DNA from: Clostridium grantii DSM 8605
Lineage (GTDB): Bacteria; Bacillota; Clostridia; Clostridiales; Clostridiaceae
Reading direction: 5' to 3'
Assembly: GCF_900129965.1 (NCBI RefSeq)
Contig: NZ_FQXM01000010.1
Location: 87,120-151,119, forward strand
DNA length: 64,000 nucleotides
Numbering within the stretch: position 1 is the stretch's first letter; each line of letters starts with the position of its first letter. Position numbers and translations under genes: made by a program. The notes under the pieces were generated by a model, which was not told where the DNA came from, searched no databases, and saw only the letters and a program-made list of their open reading frames with translations. Positions 1 through 9,483 of the stretch are shown in pieces.

Positions 1-1
1 T

Positions 2-127
2 GCAGTTCAAAATGCTATTGATTTAATTGGTGGCAAAACAATAGATACAGATACAGTTATTCCAGGTCAATTTTACTCAAATAAAGATATTGAAGCTAAT
101 AAAGATAAAATTTGGGGAGTACAATAA
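2..127 (+). CDS. Sugar ABC transporter substrate-binding protein, C-terminal end (partial)
   Basis: The frame entering the window encodes 41 residues ending in ...DKIWGVQ before TAA at 125-127. The stretch DTDTVIPGQFYSNKDI resembles the last strand and C-terminal extension of ribose/galactose-type periplasmic binding proteins (RbsB class). The next gene is the matching permease, 41 bases downstream, so the two probably share one operon with an ATPase gene lying to the left of the window. Only the tail is present and the sugar cannot be deduced from it. Confidence 0.6.
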   Translation, partial: AVQNAIDLIGGKTIDTDTVIPGQFYSNKDIEANKDKIWGVQ

Positions 128-168
128 TAATAATAAGAATGGGGGTGCCCCTTTAGGAGTGACATAGT

Positions 169-1158
169 ATGAATAAGGTTAATAACAATAATAAAAATCA
201 AGTAAATAAGTTGCATAATACTTTAACTATTGCCAATAGATACCCTACTGTTTTTATTGTATTATTGTTAACCATTGCTTTCTCAGTTATTTCACCGTTT
301 TTTTTCACTGGTGGAAATATGAAAACAATAATGGCTGGAAATGCAATAATAATGATAGCGGCAATTGGTGAAACACTAGTGTTGCTTACCGGTGGAATAG
401 ATTTATCAATTTCTACAGTGGTAAGTGCCAGCGCTGTTCTTTCTGGTACGGTAATGCTTCATACAGGAAATATATTTCTTGGGCTAATTGTAGCTTTAAG
501 TGTAGGAATTATTTTTGGGTTGTTTAATGGAATACTTATTGGATATTGTGGCATGACACCATTTATAACAACTATGGGTACTCAGCTTGTTGCTAGAGGA
601 ATAGCATTTATTGTTTCTCAAGGTATTGCGGTTAAGGGAACGCCTGAAGCTCTTATGAATTTTGGATTTAGCTTTTTTGCAGGAATCCCAAGTGTTACAG
701 TAATAAGTATAGTAATGATTATTATTAGTTCTGTATTACTTACAAAGACTACATGGGGAAGAGAAGTTATTTTGTTTGGAAGTAATCGCAAAACAGCAGA
801 ATATACAGGTATTGATGTAAGAAAACTTGAAATGAGTGTATATTTATTATCAGGATTATTTGCTGGCGTAGCAGGGTTTATAAGTATAGCAAACTTAGGT
901 AATGCAATACCAGGTGTAGGAGATACTATTTTACTTATAATTATTGGTGGTGTAGTTATAGGTGGTACAAGTATGAATGGTGGAGAAGGATCAATTATAA
1001 GAACAGTTATTGGTGTAGGTTTATTGGCTATTTTGACAAATGGATTAAACTTAATTGGGGTACCATTCTATGATCAATTAATTATACAAGGTATTTTGAT
1101 TTTCATAGGAAATGCAATAGCTACAAAATTAAGTGAAAAATCCCCTTATGCAATGTAA
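169..1158 (+). CDS. Ribose-type sugar ABC transporter permease (RbsC family)
   Basis: A 329-residue polytopic membrane protein of the BPD_transp_2 (RbsC/XylH) family, the usual length. It has a short polar N-terminus, then about 8-10 hydrophobic segments starting near residue 28. The family signature is present: ETLVLLTGGIDLS near residue 65, and GGVVIGGTSMNGGEGS near 260, the region contacting the ATPase. It would form the inner-membrane channel for a sugar delivered by the binding protein encoded just upstream. The start is supported by AGGAG at about 154-158. The substrate is not determinable. A hairpin with a U-rich tail follows at about 1198-1250, so this is the last gene of the transport operon. 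Confidence 0.9.
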   Translation: MNKVNNNNKNQVNKLHNTLTIANRYPTVFIVLLLTIAFSVISPFFFTGGNMKTIMAGNAIIMIAAIGETLVLLTGGIDLSISTVVSASAVLSGTVMLHTGNIFLGLIVALSVGIIFGLFNGILIGYCGMTPFITTMGTQLVARGIAFIVSQGIAVKGTPEALMNFGFSFFAGIPSVTVISIVMIIISSVLLTKTTWGREVILFGSNRKTAEYTGIDVRKLEMSVYLLSGLFAGVAGFISIANLGNAIPGVGDTILLIIIGGVVIGGTSMNGGEGSIIRTVIGVGLLAILTNGLNLIGVPFYDQLIIQGILIFIGNAIATKLSEKSPYAM

Positions 1159-1197
1159 CATAAATCACTGATATAAATTTCTATGTTTTATATGTAC

Positions 1198-1250
1198 AAA
1201 AAGAGACTTTTCCACTGAAAGATTGGTGAGAAAGTTTCTTTTTGAATTTT
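1198..1250 (+). terminator. Intrinsic terminator of sugar transport operon
   Basis: An imperfect inverted repeat, AAAAAGAGACTTTTCC paired with GAGAAAGTTTCTTTTT, is followed by a T-rich run. It separates the permease from the following gene at 1277. Confidence 0.6.
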
Positions 1251-1276
1251 TAACTTAAACTAAAGGATAGTAATTT

Positions 1277-1774
1277 ATGGAATATTTAGAAATTTTAGAA
1301 ATATTGAAGCAACAAGAAGAGGTTTTAAAATTTAAACATTTTACAAATGCAGATGCATGGGAATTAGGAAGTATCATTGTAGAAGAGGCCAGAAAAAATA
1401 ATTTTCCTGCAGCTATAAGTATTAAATTAAATAATGGCTACACTGTTTTCCAATATGGATTTGATGGTACCGGACTAGACCATAAAAATTGGATGGAAAG
1501 AAAAGAAAATACAGTGAAGGTAAAAGCAATGAGTTCTATGCGTGCTTATGCCACATTAAAGGTACAAAACATAACTCTTGCAGATTGGTTTTTAGACCCT
1601 ATGGAATACTCTATATGTGGGGGAGCATTCCCAATCAACGTTGAAGGAATGGGAATAATTGGAACTATTATTGTGTCAGGCATTTCTGTAGCAATGGATC
1701 ATGATTTAATTATTGAGGGTTTGTGCCAATATTTAAAAGTTGATTATTTGAAAAGAATTAAAGAAGATTTTTAA
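1277..1774 (+). CDS. Heme-degrading domain protein (UPF0303/HbpS-like)
   Basis: A 165-residue soluble protein of the Haem_degrading family (DUF336/UPF0303). Visible family features are the helix EARKNNFPAAISIKLNNGYTVFQ, the phrase KNWMERKENTVKV near residues 73-86, and a glycine-rich C-terminal sheet (CGGAFPINVEGMGIIGTIIVSG). These proteins are small alpha/beta domains, often encoded beside sugar ABC transporters as here; a biochemical role in heme binding is known only for some relatives. It has its own leader after the terminator at 1198-1250. No signal peptide is seen. The family assignment is firm, the function is not. Confidence 0.8.
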   Translation: MEYLEILEILKQQEEVLKFKHFTNADAWELGSIIVEEARKNNFPAAISIKLNNGYTVFQYGFDGTGLDHKNWMERKENTVKVKAMSSMRAYATLKVQNITLADWFLDPMEYSICGGAFPINVEGMGIIGTIIVSGISVAMDHDLIIEGLCQYLKVDYLKRIKEDF

Positions 1775-1865
1775 TGTTTTTGGGTCGTAAATCTTTTGTC
1801 TAGTGTGATTTATGGTATGTAGGAGTTACTGACCATAAATTTATAAGCATGATAAAAATAGATAT

Positions 1866-1911
1866 AAAAAAAATACCTTCAGTGTAAAAGCATAACTGTG
1901 GGTATTTTTTT
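1866..1911. terminator. Bidirectional terminator between convergent genes
   Basis: AAAAAAATACC(TT)CAG pairs with CTG(TG)GGTATTTTTT across a short loop. An A-run on the left and T-run on the right let it end transcription from both the UPF0303 gene (plus) and the diguanylate cyclase gene (minus). Confidence 0.65.
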
Positions 1912-1916
1912 ACTAG

Positions 1917-2987
1917 TTAGAAACAAATTTTATTTCTGCCACTTCTTTTCGCTTCATACAATTTGATATCGGCAACTTCTTTTAAATTTTTTGTATTATC
2001 AACAGTGTCAGGATACATTGCAACTCCTATAGAAACTGTTATTTGTAAGTGTTTATTCTTCGGGATTGAGAAAAGATGTTTTTCCATATTTATTCTTATG
2101 CGCTCAGATATGGCAAGAATTTCATTCATGGGTAAATCTTTTATAATTACTGTAAATTCTTCTCCGCCAATCCTAGAAACAAAATAATTTTCTTCACAGG
2201 ATTTAAGTAACACAAGACTCATCTCTTTTAAAACTTCATCTCCTGCAACATGACCATAGGTATCATTTATATTTTTAAAGTGATCTATATCTAAAATCAA
2301 TAGGGATACTCTTTTTTCATTAGAAACGATATTTTGAAGACTATTATAAGCAAGGTCAAACTGCCGAGTATTATTTAATCCAGTTAAGAAATCTTTTGAA
2401 GATTCCTTTTTAAGATTTTGAAATAGGTTGTATACCTTTGTAAAATATTGAATTAAGTAGTATATAGTTATTGTAACTATTATTGAGATTACCCAATAAA
2501 TTAAAAGAATACTCAATAAATTGCGAGTGTTATCATATATTACACTAATAATAATACTATAGATGGTTAAGCTATAGACGGTCATAGTAATCCATTTAAG
2601 TTTAAAATTTATATTAAATTTCGATATAAGCCCTAATCCCACACTAACTGTAAATATTCCTATTGAAGCAATAGTGGATGTAAGAGTAACACCTAAGTAT
2701 ATGAGTCGAAAAACTGCAGAAAGCAAACCAGCAATTATTGTAGGGACAAAACCACCAAATATTGCTAGTAATATCTGCGTTATATGTCTAGAATCCATCA
2801 CTACTTTTGGAGTAATGTGTATGCTAAACTCAATTAATATAATCGTTGTAAATCCACCCAGAATTCCTAATAAAATCTTTGTTTTAAGGTTAAAAATGAT
2901 ACTATTTTTTTTGTTAGTAATTATTTGACTTGATATAGATAATATTGTTATAAGTATGCATGCATTTGTAAATAAATCTTTCCACAT
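1917..2987 (-). CDS. Membrane diguanylate cyclase (5TM-LYT + GGEEF)
   Basis: A 356-residue protein with about six hydrophobic segments in residues 5-185 resembling the 5TM receptor domain of LytS/YhcK type, with the characteristic HITQILLAIFGGFVPTIIAGLLSAVFR stretch, followed by a GGDEF domain (about 195-356). The catalytic loop reads SRIGGEEF (274-278), with LDIDHFKNINDTYGH upstream and SIGVA downstream, so it should make c-di-GMP from GTP at the membrane. No RxxD inhibitory site sits five residues before GGEEF, so product inhibition at that site is not expected. It is monocistronic. The ligand of the membrane domain is unknown. Confidence 0.88.
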   Translation of the reverse strand: MWKDLFTNACILITILSISSQIITNKKNSIIFNLKTKILLGILGGFTTIILIEFSIHITPKVVMDSRHITQILLAIFGGFVPTIIAGLLSAVFRLIYLGVTLTSTIASIGIFTVSVGLGLISKFNINFKLKWITMTVYSLTIYSIIISVIYDNTRNLLSILLIYWVISIIVTITIYYLIQYFTKVYNLFQNLKKESSKDFLTGLNNTRQFDLAYNSLQNIVSNEKRVSLLILDIDHFKNINDTYGHVAGDEVLKEMSLVLLKSCEENYFVSRIGGEEFTVIIKDLPMNEILAISERIRINMEKHLFSIPKNKHLQITVSIGVAMYPDTVDNTKNLKEVADIKLYEAKRSGRNKICF

Positions 2988-3175
2988 TTGAAACTCCTAT
3001 CGATATAAAAAATTCATATGAATATAATATTTCAAAATTTAGTATAACATATTTTTAATAATATCGATAATTTTAGTTTTTAATAATTGAAGAATGAGGT
3101 TACATTTATTCATATGAAAGATGCAAATTTAGCAGAGTCCACAGAATAATATAAGGGAAAAAAGAGTTATATCTT

Positions 3176-3213
3176 GAAAAAGCTACAACAAGCATATTTG
3201 TTGTAGCTTTTTC
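3176..3213 (+). terminator. Orphan intrinsic terminator in a divergent intergenic region
   Basis: A perfect 15-bp stem, GAAAAAGCTACAACA with TGTTGTAGCTTTTTC around an AGCATATT-type loop. It lies in the 375-base gap between a minus-strand and a plus-strand gene, with no open reading frame before it, so it ends some short non-coding transcript or attenuates the downstream gene. The rest of the gap (2988-3362) is A+T-rich and includes two copies of the palindrome TTCATATGAA (near 3012 and 3108); no other feature is seen. Confidence 0.55.
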
Positions 3214-3362
3214 ATGGTTAAAAAATAAAAAATGTAAGCATATTTATTGGCTATTATAAAATATAAATAAGATAGGTCTAATTTTCTATTAAAGAAACTA
3301 AAACATAATGATTAAGGGAAGGTGGATGGTTTACAATTTATAAATTTTCATAATTCAAAGGG

Positions 3363-4778
3363 GTGGAGATTACGGAAAATAAAATAGTAAACTCAATTAA
3401 AGAGATAATAAAAGATCATAAGAAAATTTTTACAGGGATTTTAATTTCTATTTGTGTGATACTCGGTATATATTTTGGACTGGCAATATATTTTATAAAC
3501 CATTTTTATTTCGGGACTACAATAAATTGTATAAATGTTTCAGGTAAAAGTGTCAGTACAGTAAATAAAATAATGGACGCAGAACTTGGCAAGTATGAAT
3601 TAAATTTAAAAGAACGTGGTGGTAAAAATGAACAAATTAAAGCTGCTGAAATTGACTTGAGATATGATTCGGGTGAAGGCTTTGAAGATTCTAAAGAAAA
3701 ACAGAATCATTTTAAATGGGTTTTGGGAATTTTTAATAAAGAAAATACTGAGTTGGTAGAGAAAGTTAAATTTAATAATAAACTATTAAATGATACAGTG
3801 GATAAACTAGCTTGTTTTGATAGCAATAAAGTGATTGAGCCTAAAAACCCTAGTTTCAAATATACTAATAAGGGCTATATGATTGTTAGTGAAATAAATG
3901 GGAATAAGGTGGATAAATATATTTTAAATAAGTATTTGATAGATGCAATACTCAATAAGAAAACTTCTATAGATTTAGAATCAATCAAGTGTTATGTAAA
4001 ACCTGAATATACTTCAAGTTCTCAAAAGGTGATAGATACTAAAAACTTGATTAATAAATATGTTTCATCAAAAATTACTTATACTTTTGGAAATAATGAA
4101 GAGATTTTAGATGGGGCAATAATAAATAAATGGATTATAGTTGATGAAAATATGAAAGTGAATTTAGATGAAAAGAAAATTCAAGAATATACAGAAACTA
4201 TTGCAGGAAAGTATAATACGGTTGGTGCAACAAGAAATTTTGTTACATCATCAGGAAATGAAATAAAAATATCGGGAGGCGATTATGGATGGACTATTGA
4301 TAAAGTTAAAGAAGCACAAGCTTTAATTGAATCAATAAAAGTAGGGGAAGTTATAACTAAAGAGCCTATCTATACTCAGACAGCATTATGTCGAGACACC
4401 AATGATATTGGTAGCACATATGTAGAAATAAATCTTGCCAGTCAGTATTTATGGTTTTATAAAAATGGTTCTTTAATATCAGAAGGTCCTGTTGTAACAG
4501 GGAGTGTGAGTTCTAAACATACTACGCCACAAGGTATTTATATATTAAAATATAAACAAAAAAACGTTGTATTAAAAGGTGCAGATTATGCAGCACCGGT
4601 TACCTTTTGGATGCCTTTTAATGGAGGAATTGGAATTCATGATGCCAGTTGGAGAAGTTCTTTTGGTGGAACAATATATAAAACAAGTGGTTCCCATGGG
4701 TGTATAAATTCGCCATACTATTTAGCTAAGGAACTGTTTAATAATATAGAGTCTGGTATTCCAGTTATTTGTTATTAA
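3363..4778 (+). CDS. L,D-transpeptidase (YkuD) with PG-binding_4 domain
   Basis: A 471-residue envelope enzyme. A short basic cytoplasmic N-terminus is followed by one membrane segment (about 20-45), an extracellular PG_binding_4-like region (about 60-340), and a C-terminal YkuD domain with the catalytic pattern: His426 in GIGIHDASW and Cys447 in SGSHGCIN. It should make 3-3 peptidoglycan cross-links or modify stem peptides. Start problem: the GTG at 3363 overlaps the only ribosome site (AAAGGGG, 3357-3363), so it is badly placed. An in-frame ATT at 3369, giving MTENKIVNS..., lies at the right distance and may be the true start. A terminator follows at 4802. Confidence 0.88.
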   Translation: MEITENKIVNSIKEIIKDHKKIFTGILISICVILGIYFGLAIYFINHFYFGTTINCINVSGKSVSTVNKIMDAELGKYELNLKERGGKNEQIKAAEIDLRYDSGEGFEDSKEKQNHFKWVLGIFNKENTELVEKVKFNNKLLNDTVDKLACFDSNKVIEPKNPSFKYTNKGYMIVSEINGNKVDKYILNKYLIDAILNKKTSIDLESIKCYVKPEYTSSSQKVIDTKNLINKYVSSKITYTFGNNEEILDGAIINKWIIVDENMKVNLDEKKIQEYTETIAGKYNTVGATRNFVTSSGNEIKISGGDYGWTIDKVKEAQALIESIKVGEVITKEPIYTQTALCRDTNDIGSTYVEINLASQYLWFYKNGSLISEGPVVTGSVSSKHTTPQGIYILKYKQKNVVLKGADYAAPVTFWMPFNGGIGIHDASWRSSFGGTIYKTSGSHGCINSPYYLAKELFNNIESGIPVICY

Positions 4779-4801
4779 TAATCTAAAAATAATTTGTAAA
4801 T

Positions 4802-4848
4802 TTAAGCCCACAATTTTTTACTGTGGGCTTAAAAGTTTTTTATATGGG
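4802..4848 (+). terminator. Terminator of the L,D-transpeptidase gene
   Basis: TTAAGCCCACA pairs with TGTGGGCTTAA around an ATTTTTTAC loop, followed by AAGTTTTTTAT. Confidence 0.75.
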
Positions 4849-4970
4849 ACGGCAGTAGGTAAAATTCCTATTATCTAAATATTAAAGTGAAAAGTAGTAT
4901 GATTATTTTAATATAAACCAAATTTATATTAAAAAATTATTGAGAATACATGGAAAACGCATTGTAATAC

Positions 4971-4999
4971 TTGGATAAGTTTCTAATCTGGTATATAAT
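4971..4999 (+). promoter_or_regulatory. Sigma-A-type promoter of the chemoreceptor gene
   Basis: TTGGAT (4971-4976) and TATAAT (4994-4999) are separated by exactly 17 bases. Transcription would start near 5006, leaving a leader of about 140 bases before the ATG at 5145. Apart from this promoter I see nothing in the 366-base gap 4779-5144 beyond the preceding terminator. Confidence 0.55.
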
Positions 5000-5144
5000 T
5001 ATATAAAGAATTTATTTTCAATAACAAGTGTGTATCTTTGAATAAGCTATATAGAAAGAATAAATTTATGGTAACGTTGTCACAAATTATTGTAATTTTA
5101 AACAAGAATTAGAATGATTAGCAAAAGAATACGGAGGGATATAC

Positions 5145-6836
5145 ATGAAACATTTTAGAAACCTAAAGATCAAAACAAAATTGATAAGTAGTTATTTATT
5201 AATTGCTTTTATGGGAACCATTATTGGAGGAGTAGGCCTTTTAGCTATAACAAATACTAATAAAAAAATGGATGAAATTACAAAAGTAAGCTTTCCAGCA
5301 ACAACAGCTTTATTAGCAATAGCAGAAGCTCAAGCATCTATGAATTCTGTAGAAAAAGCTTTGTTATCAGATAAAGTTACTGGATATATAAGGGATAACC
5401 AATATACCAATTTTGATTTAAAACTTAAGGAAGCAGAGGAGTCATTGGATATTTACGGAGAATTACCGAAAACCAAAAATGAAGAATACGAGTGGGATAA
5501 GTTTCTTGTTGCTTGGGAGGAGTGGAGAGAAGACGTAGATAAAATAATTGCATTAGCAAAAGAATATGATCAGCTTTCTATAGCAGATTTTGAAGCAAGA
5601 AAAAGTAAACTAGAGCTAATGGCTAGAATATCGTCAGACACAAACATGTTGTCATATATAAAAGTGTCATCATCATTAAAAAGATTAATTGTTATGAATA
5701 ATGTGACTGTTGCTAATACGAATTTAGAAGTAAATTCAACTTCTAGGCTTTCTATAATTATTTTGATTGTTACTATTATTGTGGGATTTTCACTATCTAT
5801 TGTTTTAGCTTTTTTTATAGCTAGAGTTATTAATAAACCAATAAAAAAAGTATTAAAAGCTGCAGATAAAATAGCTCAAGGAGAGCTTGATGTACATTTA
5901 GATGTAAATTCAAAAGATGAAATTGGAGAAATGGCAAAAACATTTCAACTGATGGTAAATAATTTAAATGAAACAATGACAGACATCAATTTCGTATCTG
6001 AACAAGTAGCAGATAAAGCCAATCAGTTATCTAATTCTAGTTCGTTTTTAGCACAAGGGGCTACGGAACAAGCAAGCTCAATTGAACAATTAACTACTTC
6101 TATTGAAGAAATATCTGCACAGATTAAAAATAATGCTTTAAATACTTCTAAAGCAAAGAACATAACTAATAAAGTTCAGGATAACGTAAGTAAAGGAAAT
6201 ATTGAAATGCAAAAATTGCTAGTAGCCATTGATGAAATAACTATTTCCTCTAATAATATTTCTAAAATTATTAAGGTTATAGATGGAATTGCATTTCAAA
6301 CTAATATTTTAGCTTTAAATGCAGCAGTAGAAGCTGCTAGGGCAGGGCAACATGGTAAAGGGTTTGCAGTTGTTGCGGAGGAAGTTAGAAATTTGGCAGT
6401 GAGGTCATCTAATGCGGCGAAAGAAACAGCTAGTTTAATTGAAAATTCATTGAATAATGTAAAATATGGAATAAAAACAGCCAATATTACAGCTGAAGCC
6501 TTGAATGAAATTGTAGATGGAAGTAAAGAGGTAGATAAATTGATTGGGGGAATAGCAATAGCATCTAATGAGCAATCTATTGCCATTAACCAAGTTAATC
6601 AAGGAATAATGCAAATTACAAATGTTGTTCAAGCTATTTCAGCTACTGCTGAAGAAACGGCTGCTTCAAGTGAAGAACTTTCCAGTCAATCTGTTACATT
6701 AAAAGAAAAAGTAAGTACGTTTAAATTAAAGAGCATTACTGAAAGTTTATCTAACTTTGATATAGAAAATGAAAGCACTTTAGAAGAACAAGAAATCTTA
6801 AGCGAAGAAAAACTATTGATAGAGTGTGAAGAATAA
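5145..6836 (+). CDS. Methyl-accepting chemotaxis protein
   Basis: A 563-residue transmembrane chemoreceptor. Order: N-terminal membrane helix (about 12-33), extracellular four-helix-bundle sensor (about 35-195), second membrane helix (about 199-225), HAMP (about 226-280), and a long cytoplasmic coiled coil whose hairpin tip, IDGIAFQTNILALNAAVEAARAG, is the conserved CheA/CheW contact. The C-terminus is acidic and lacks an NWETF-type CheR tether. The ribosome site CGGAGGG precedes the ATG. It lies between two c-di-GMP genes but has its own promoter and terminator. The ligand cannot be predicted. Confidence 0.95.
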   Translation: MKHFRNLKIKTKLISSYLLIAFMGTIIGGVGLLAITNTNKKMDEITKVSFPATTALLAIAEAQASMNSVEKALLSDKVTGYIRDNQYTNFDLKLKEAEESLDIYGELPKTKNEEYEWDKFLVAWEEWREDVDKIIALAKEYDQLSIADFEARKSKLELMARISSDTNMLSYIKVSSSLKRLIVMNNVTVANTNLEVNSTSRLSIIILIVTIIVGFSLSIVLAFFIARVINKPIKKVLKAADKIAQGELDVHLDVNSKDEIGEMAKTFQLMVNNLNETMTDINFVSEQVADKANQLSNSSSFLAQGATEQASSIEQLTTSIEEISAQIKNNALNTSKAKNITNKVQDNVSKGNIEMQKLLVAIDEITISSNNISKIIKVIDGIAFQTNILALNAAVEAARAGQHGKGFAVVAEEVRNLAVRSSNAAKETASLIENSLNNVKYGIKTANITAEALNEIVDGSKEVDKLIGGIAIASNEQSIAINQVNQGIMQITNVVQAISATAEETAASSEELSSQSVTLKEKVSTFKLKSITESLSNFDIENESTLEEQEILSEEKLLIECEE

Positions 6837-6871
6837 ATTTTTAATATAATTACAATATAGTTAAATAAAAT

Positions 6872-6910
6872 AAACCACTGATTCCAAAATAGGATTAAGT
6901 GGTTTGTTTG
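6872..6910. terminator. Bidirectional terminator between MCP and GGDEF-EAL genes
   Basis: AAACCACTGATTCC... pairs with ...TTAAGTGGTTT. T-rich sequence on the right and A-rich sequence on the left allow use from both strands at the end of two convergent genes. Confidence 0.6.
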
Positions 6911-6931
6911 TTATAAAAAATTATGGATAAG

Positions 6932-9406
6932 CTATTTTTGAGCCATGAGCAGATTTTGTATTTTAGCTAAAGGCATGGGTTTATAAAAATAATAGCCTTG
7001 AATTTCAGCACATCCTAATATATTTAAGAATTCTAATTGTTCTTTAGTTTCAACGCCTTCTGCAATGATATTGAAATTTAGTTTTTTGATTAATTTAACT
7101 ATTGCAGATATGATTTCTTCATCATTTTCGTTGATTCCAATCTGAGATACAAATTCTCTTGCAATTTTAACTTTATCTAAAGGTAAATCTCTTAAATATT
7201 TAAGTGAAGAATAATCTGTTCCAAAATCATCCATAGATAAGCGGATTCCTAACTTTTTTATTTCAAATAAAGTAGATATTATGTAATTTAAATTTTTTAT
7301 AAGAACACTTTCAGTTATCTCTAATTCAATATTATTTGCACTTACTCCTGTTTCACGGACAATGGTATCTACTGTATGGATAAATGAAGTATTATTCAAT
7401 TGAACAACAGAAATATTTATAGCCATAGTTATATTATAGCCTAAGTCATGCCATTTTTTACTTTGTGTACAGGCTGTTCTTAAAATATAATCCCCTATTT
7501 TCTGGATTAAGCCAGTTTTTTCAGCTATTGGTATAAATTTAACAGCACTAACAAAACCATATTTTTTGTGATTCCATCTAGCTAAAGCTTCCACACCTAC
7601 AATACGATTGGTACATTGATTAATTTGGGGTTGATAATATACTTCAATTTCATTTAATTCTAAGGCTTGATACAAGTTATTTGTGAGGTCTATTTCTTCT
7701 AAAACTTGATTTTTAATGTAATCATCACAAAATTTATATATACTTTTACCTTCATCCTTAGCTTTATATAGTGCAATATCAGCATTTTTCATAAGAGTCT
7801 CAATATCATCACCATCATCAGGATATATAGCGACCCCTACACTAGTGGTAAGGTACAATTTTTCTTTATTTAAGTAAAAAGGTGGGTCAAAACATTTTCT
7901 TATTAATTCAACATTTTCTTTAAAGGAATATTTGATATTTGAAATATCAAATAAAACTAAAAATTCATCTCCGCCAGTTCTAGCAAGCATTTTTAAGTTC
8001 ATTAATTCAGATTTCATTCTAATGGAAATTTCCTTAAGAATATTATCTCCACTAGTATGACCAAAAGTATCATTGATATTTTTGAAGGAATCAATATCCA
8101 AAATAGCTAGAGCAAAATACTGTGTATGATTTGATTCCTGTATTGTTTTTTCAAGTGTTTTATTAAATAATCTTCTATTAGGAAGATTTGTTAATTCATC
8201 ATGTTCATATAAATACTTTATATCAGCTTCTATTTTAACTCTGTTTACTATTTCAACAGTTAATTCTTGATTAATGGTATTTAGTTCACGAGTTCTATTT
8301 AGCACTCTAGTTTCTAATTGAGAGTTCATATTTAATAGTTCATTTTGCATTTTCTTTATTTTCGAAAGTTCTTGGAATATAACAACAGTACTTAATTTTT
8401 CTTTGAAATCATCCAATAAAATGGTTGAAGATAAAAGAATAGGGGTTTTTTCACCTTTATTTGAGGTAATAACAGTTTCATAGCTACTAAAATTATTTGA
8501 AGTGAATATTTGTAGGTCTTCAGGGAAAATAAGATTAATATTTTCACCTTTTATCTCATTTAGTGAATAACCAAGTAAATTTTCAGCACCTTTATTAATA
8601 TCTTCAATTTTATTTTCATTATTTAGAACGATTAAGCCCTCATTCATTAAATTGATTACTTCTAAAGCAATATGTTTAGGATTTAAATTCATCAATCTAT
8701 ATTTATTAATTGTATATGACATAGCAGTAATTGGAATTAAAAGTATTATTACACTATAAGGGTCTATAGAAGTAGTTGATGATTTTATTAAGAAATTATC
8801 TGCTATAATACTGCAAAAGGTTGCAACAATCATTGAAATTAGAATTATTGTTGATTGAACTTTTTCTCTTTTTACTTTACTGCTTATTCTCCAAAGAAAA
8901 AGTAAAGCAAACATAAATGCAATATTATAGATAAAATAAATATAATAATAAGTATTATAAAGAAAACCTCTGCCAGTGTTCATCATAAAAAATTTACCTA
9001 TAGCAGCATTTGCAAAATCTTCTCTAGGGATAGGTAAGAAACAATATAAATATATGCCCAACATTGAAGGCAAGCAAAATAGAATTTTTCTCCATATGCC
9101 AGATATTAGTGCTTCATTTTTAGTTAAAATGAATGTGAAATATAGTAAATAACCGATGGATATAATATTAAAAAAGGCAATAAAGAGAGCTAATAAAGGA
9201 CTAATATTATTACTATTATTACTAGAGGTACTCAGAATATGCAAAGCTTCTAATAATGACCATGAAGAAAGGTTTATATATACTATAAAAAAAGTTTTAT
9301 TAATTTTTTGGGAATCTTTTTTATAAATGATAAAACCATTATAAAGATAGAAATAACTAATTATTAAATATAGTATAATTAACAGCAACATTAAAATCCT
9401 CCACAA
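6932..9406 (-). CDS. Membrane GGDEF-EAL protein with 7TM and PAS input
   Basis: 824 residues: seven hydrophobic segments in about 1-225 (HisKA_7TM-like), a PAS domain (about 240-345), a short coiled coil, a GGDEF domain with an intact GGDEF at 478-482, and an EAL domain starting at Glu606 (EALARW). Most EAL metal and substrate residues are present: Asn664, Glu696, Asp726-Asp727, Lys747, Glu783, Gln803. Two usually invariant positions differ: the loop-6 motif reads DDFGTDYSS instead of DDFGTGYSS, and KID reads KIA (Ala749). It may therefore be mainly a cyclase, or a weakened or regulatory phosphodiesterase. No RxxD I-site precedes GGDEF. It is monocistronic. Confidence 0.9.
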   Translation of the reverse strand: MWRILMLLLIILYLIISYFYLYNGFIIYKKDSQKINKTFFIVYINLSSWSLLEALHILSTSSNNSNNISPLLALFIAFFNIISIGYLLYFTFILTKNEALISGIWRKILFCLPSMLGIYLYCFLPIPREDFANAAIGKFFMMNTGRGFLYNTYYYIYFIYNIAFMFALLFLWRISSKVKREKVQSTIILISMIVATFCSIIADNFLIKSSTTSIDPYSVIILLIPITAMSYTINKYRLMNLNPKHIALEVINLMNEGLIVLNNENKIEDINKGAENLLGYSLNEIKGENINLIFPEDLQIFTSNNFSSYETVITSNKGEKTPILLSSTILLDDFKEKLSTVVIFQELSKIKKMQNELLNMNSQLETRVLNRTRELNTINQELTVEIVNRVKIEADIKYLYEHDELTNLPNRRLFNKTLEKTIQESNHTQYFALAILDIDSFKNINDTFGHTSGDNILKEISIRMKSELMNLKMLARTGGDEFLVLFDISNIKYSFKENVELIRKCFDPPFYLNKEKLYLTTSVGVAIYPDDGDDIETLMKNADIALYKAKDEGKSIYKFCDDYIKNQVLEEIDLTNNLYQALELNEIEVYYQPQINQCTNRIVGVEALARWNHKKYGFVSAVKFIPIAEKTGLIQKIGDYILRTACTQSKKWHDLGYNITMAINISVVQLNNTSFIHTVDTIVRETGVSANNIELEITESVLIKNLNYIISTLFEIKKLGIRLSMDDFGTDYSSLKYLRDLPLDKVKIAREFVSQIGINENDEEIISAIVKLIKKLNFNIIAEGVETKEQLEFLNILGCAEIQGYYFYKPMPLAKIQNLLMAQK

Positions 9407-9483
9407 ACAACTATTTTATATAGTATAATTTATTAAATTATATCATAATATAGCTTAATATTGAAAAAAATTGTAATAAATTC

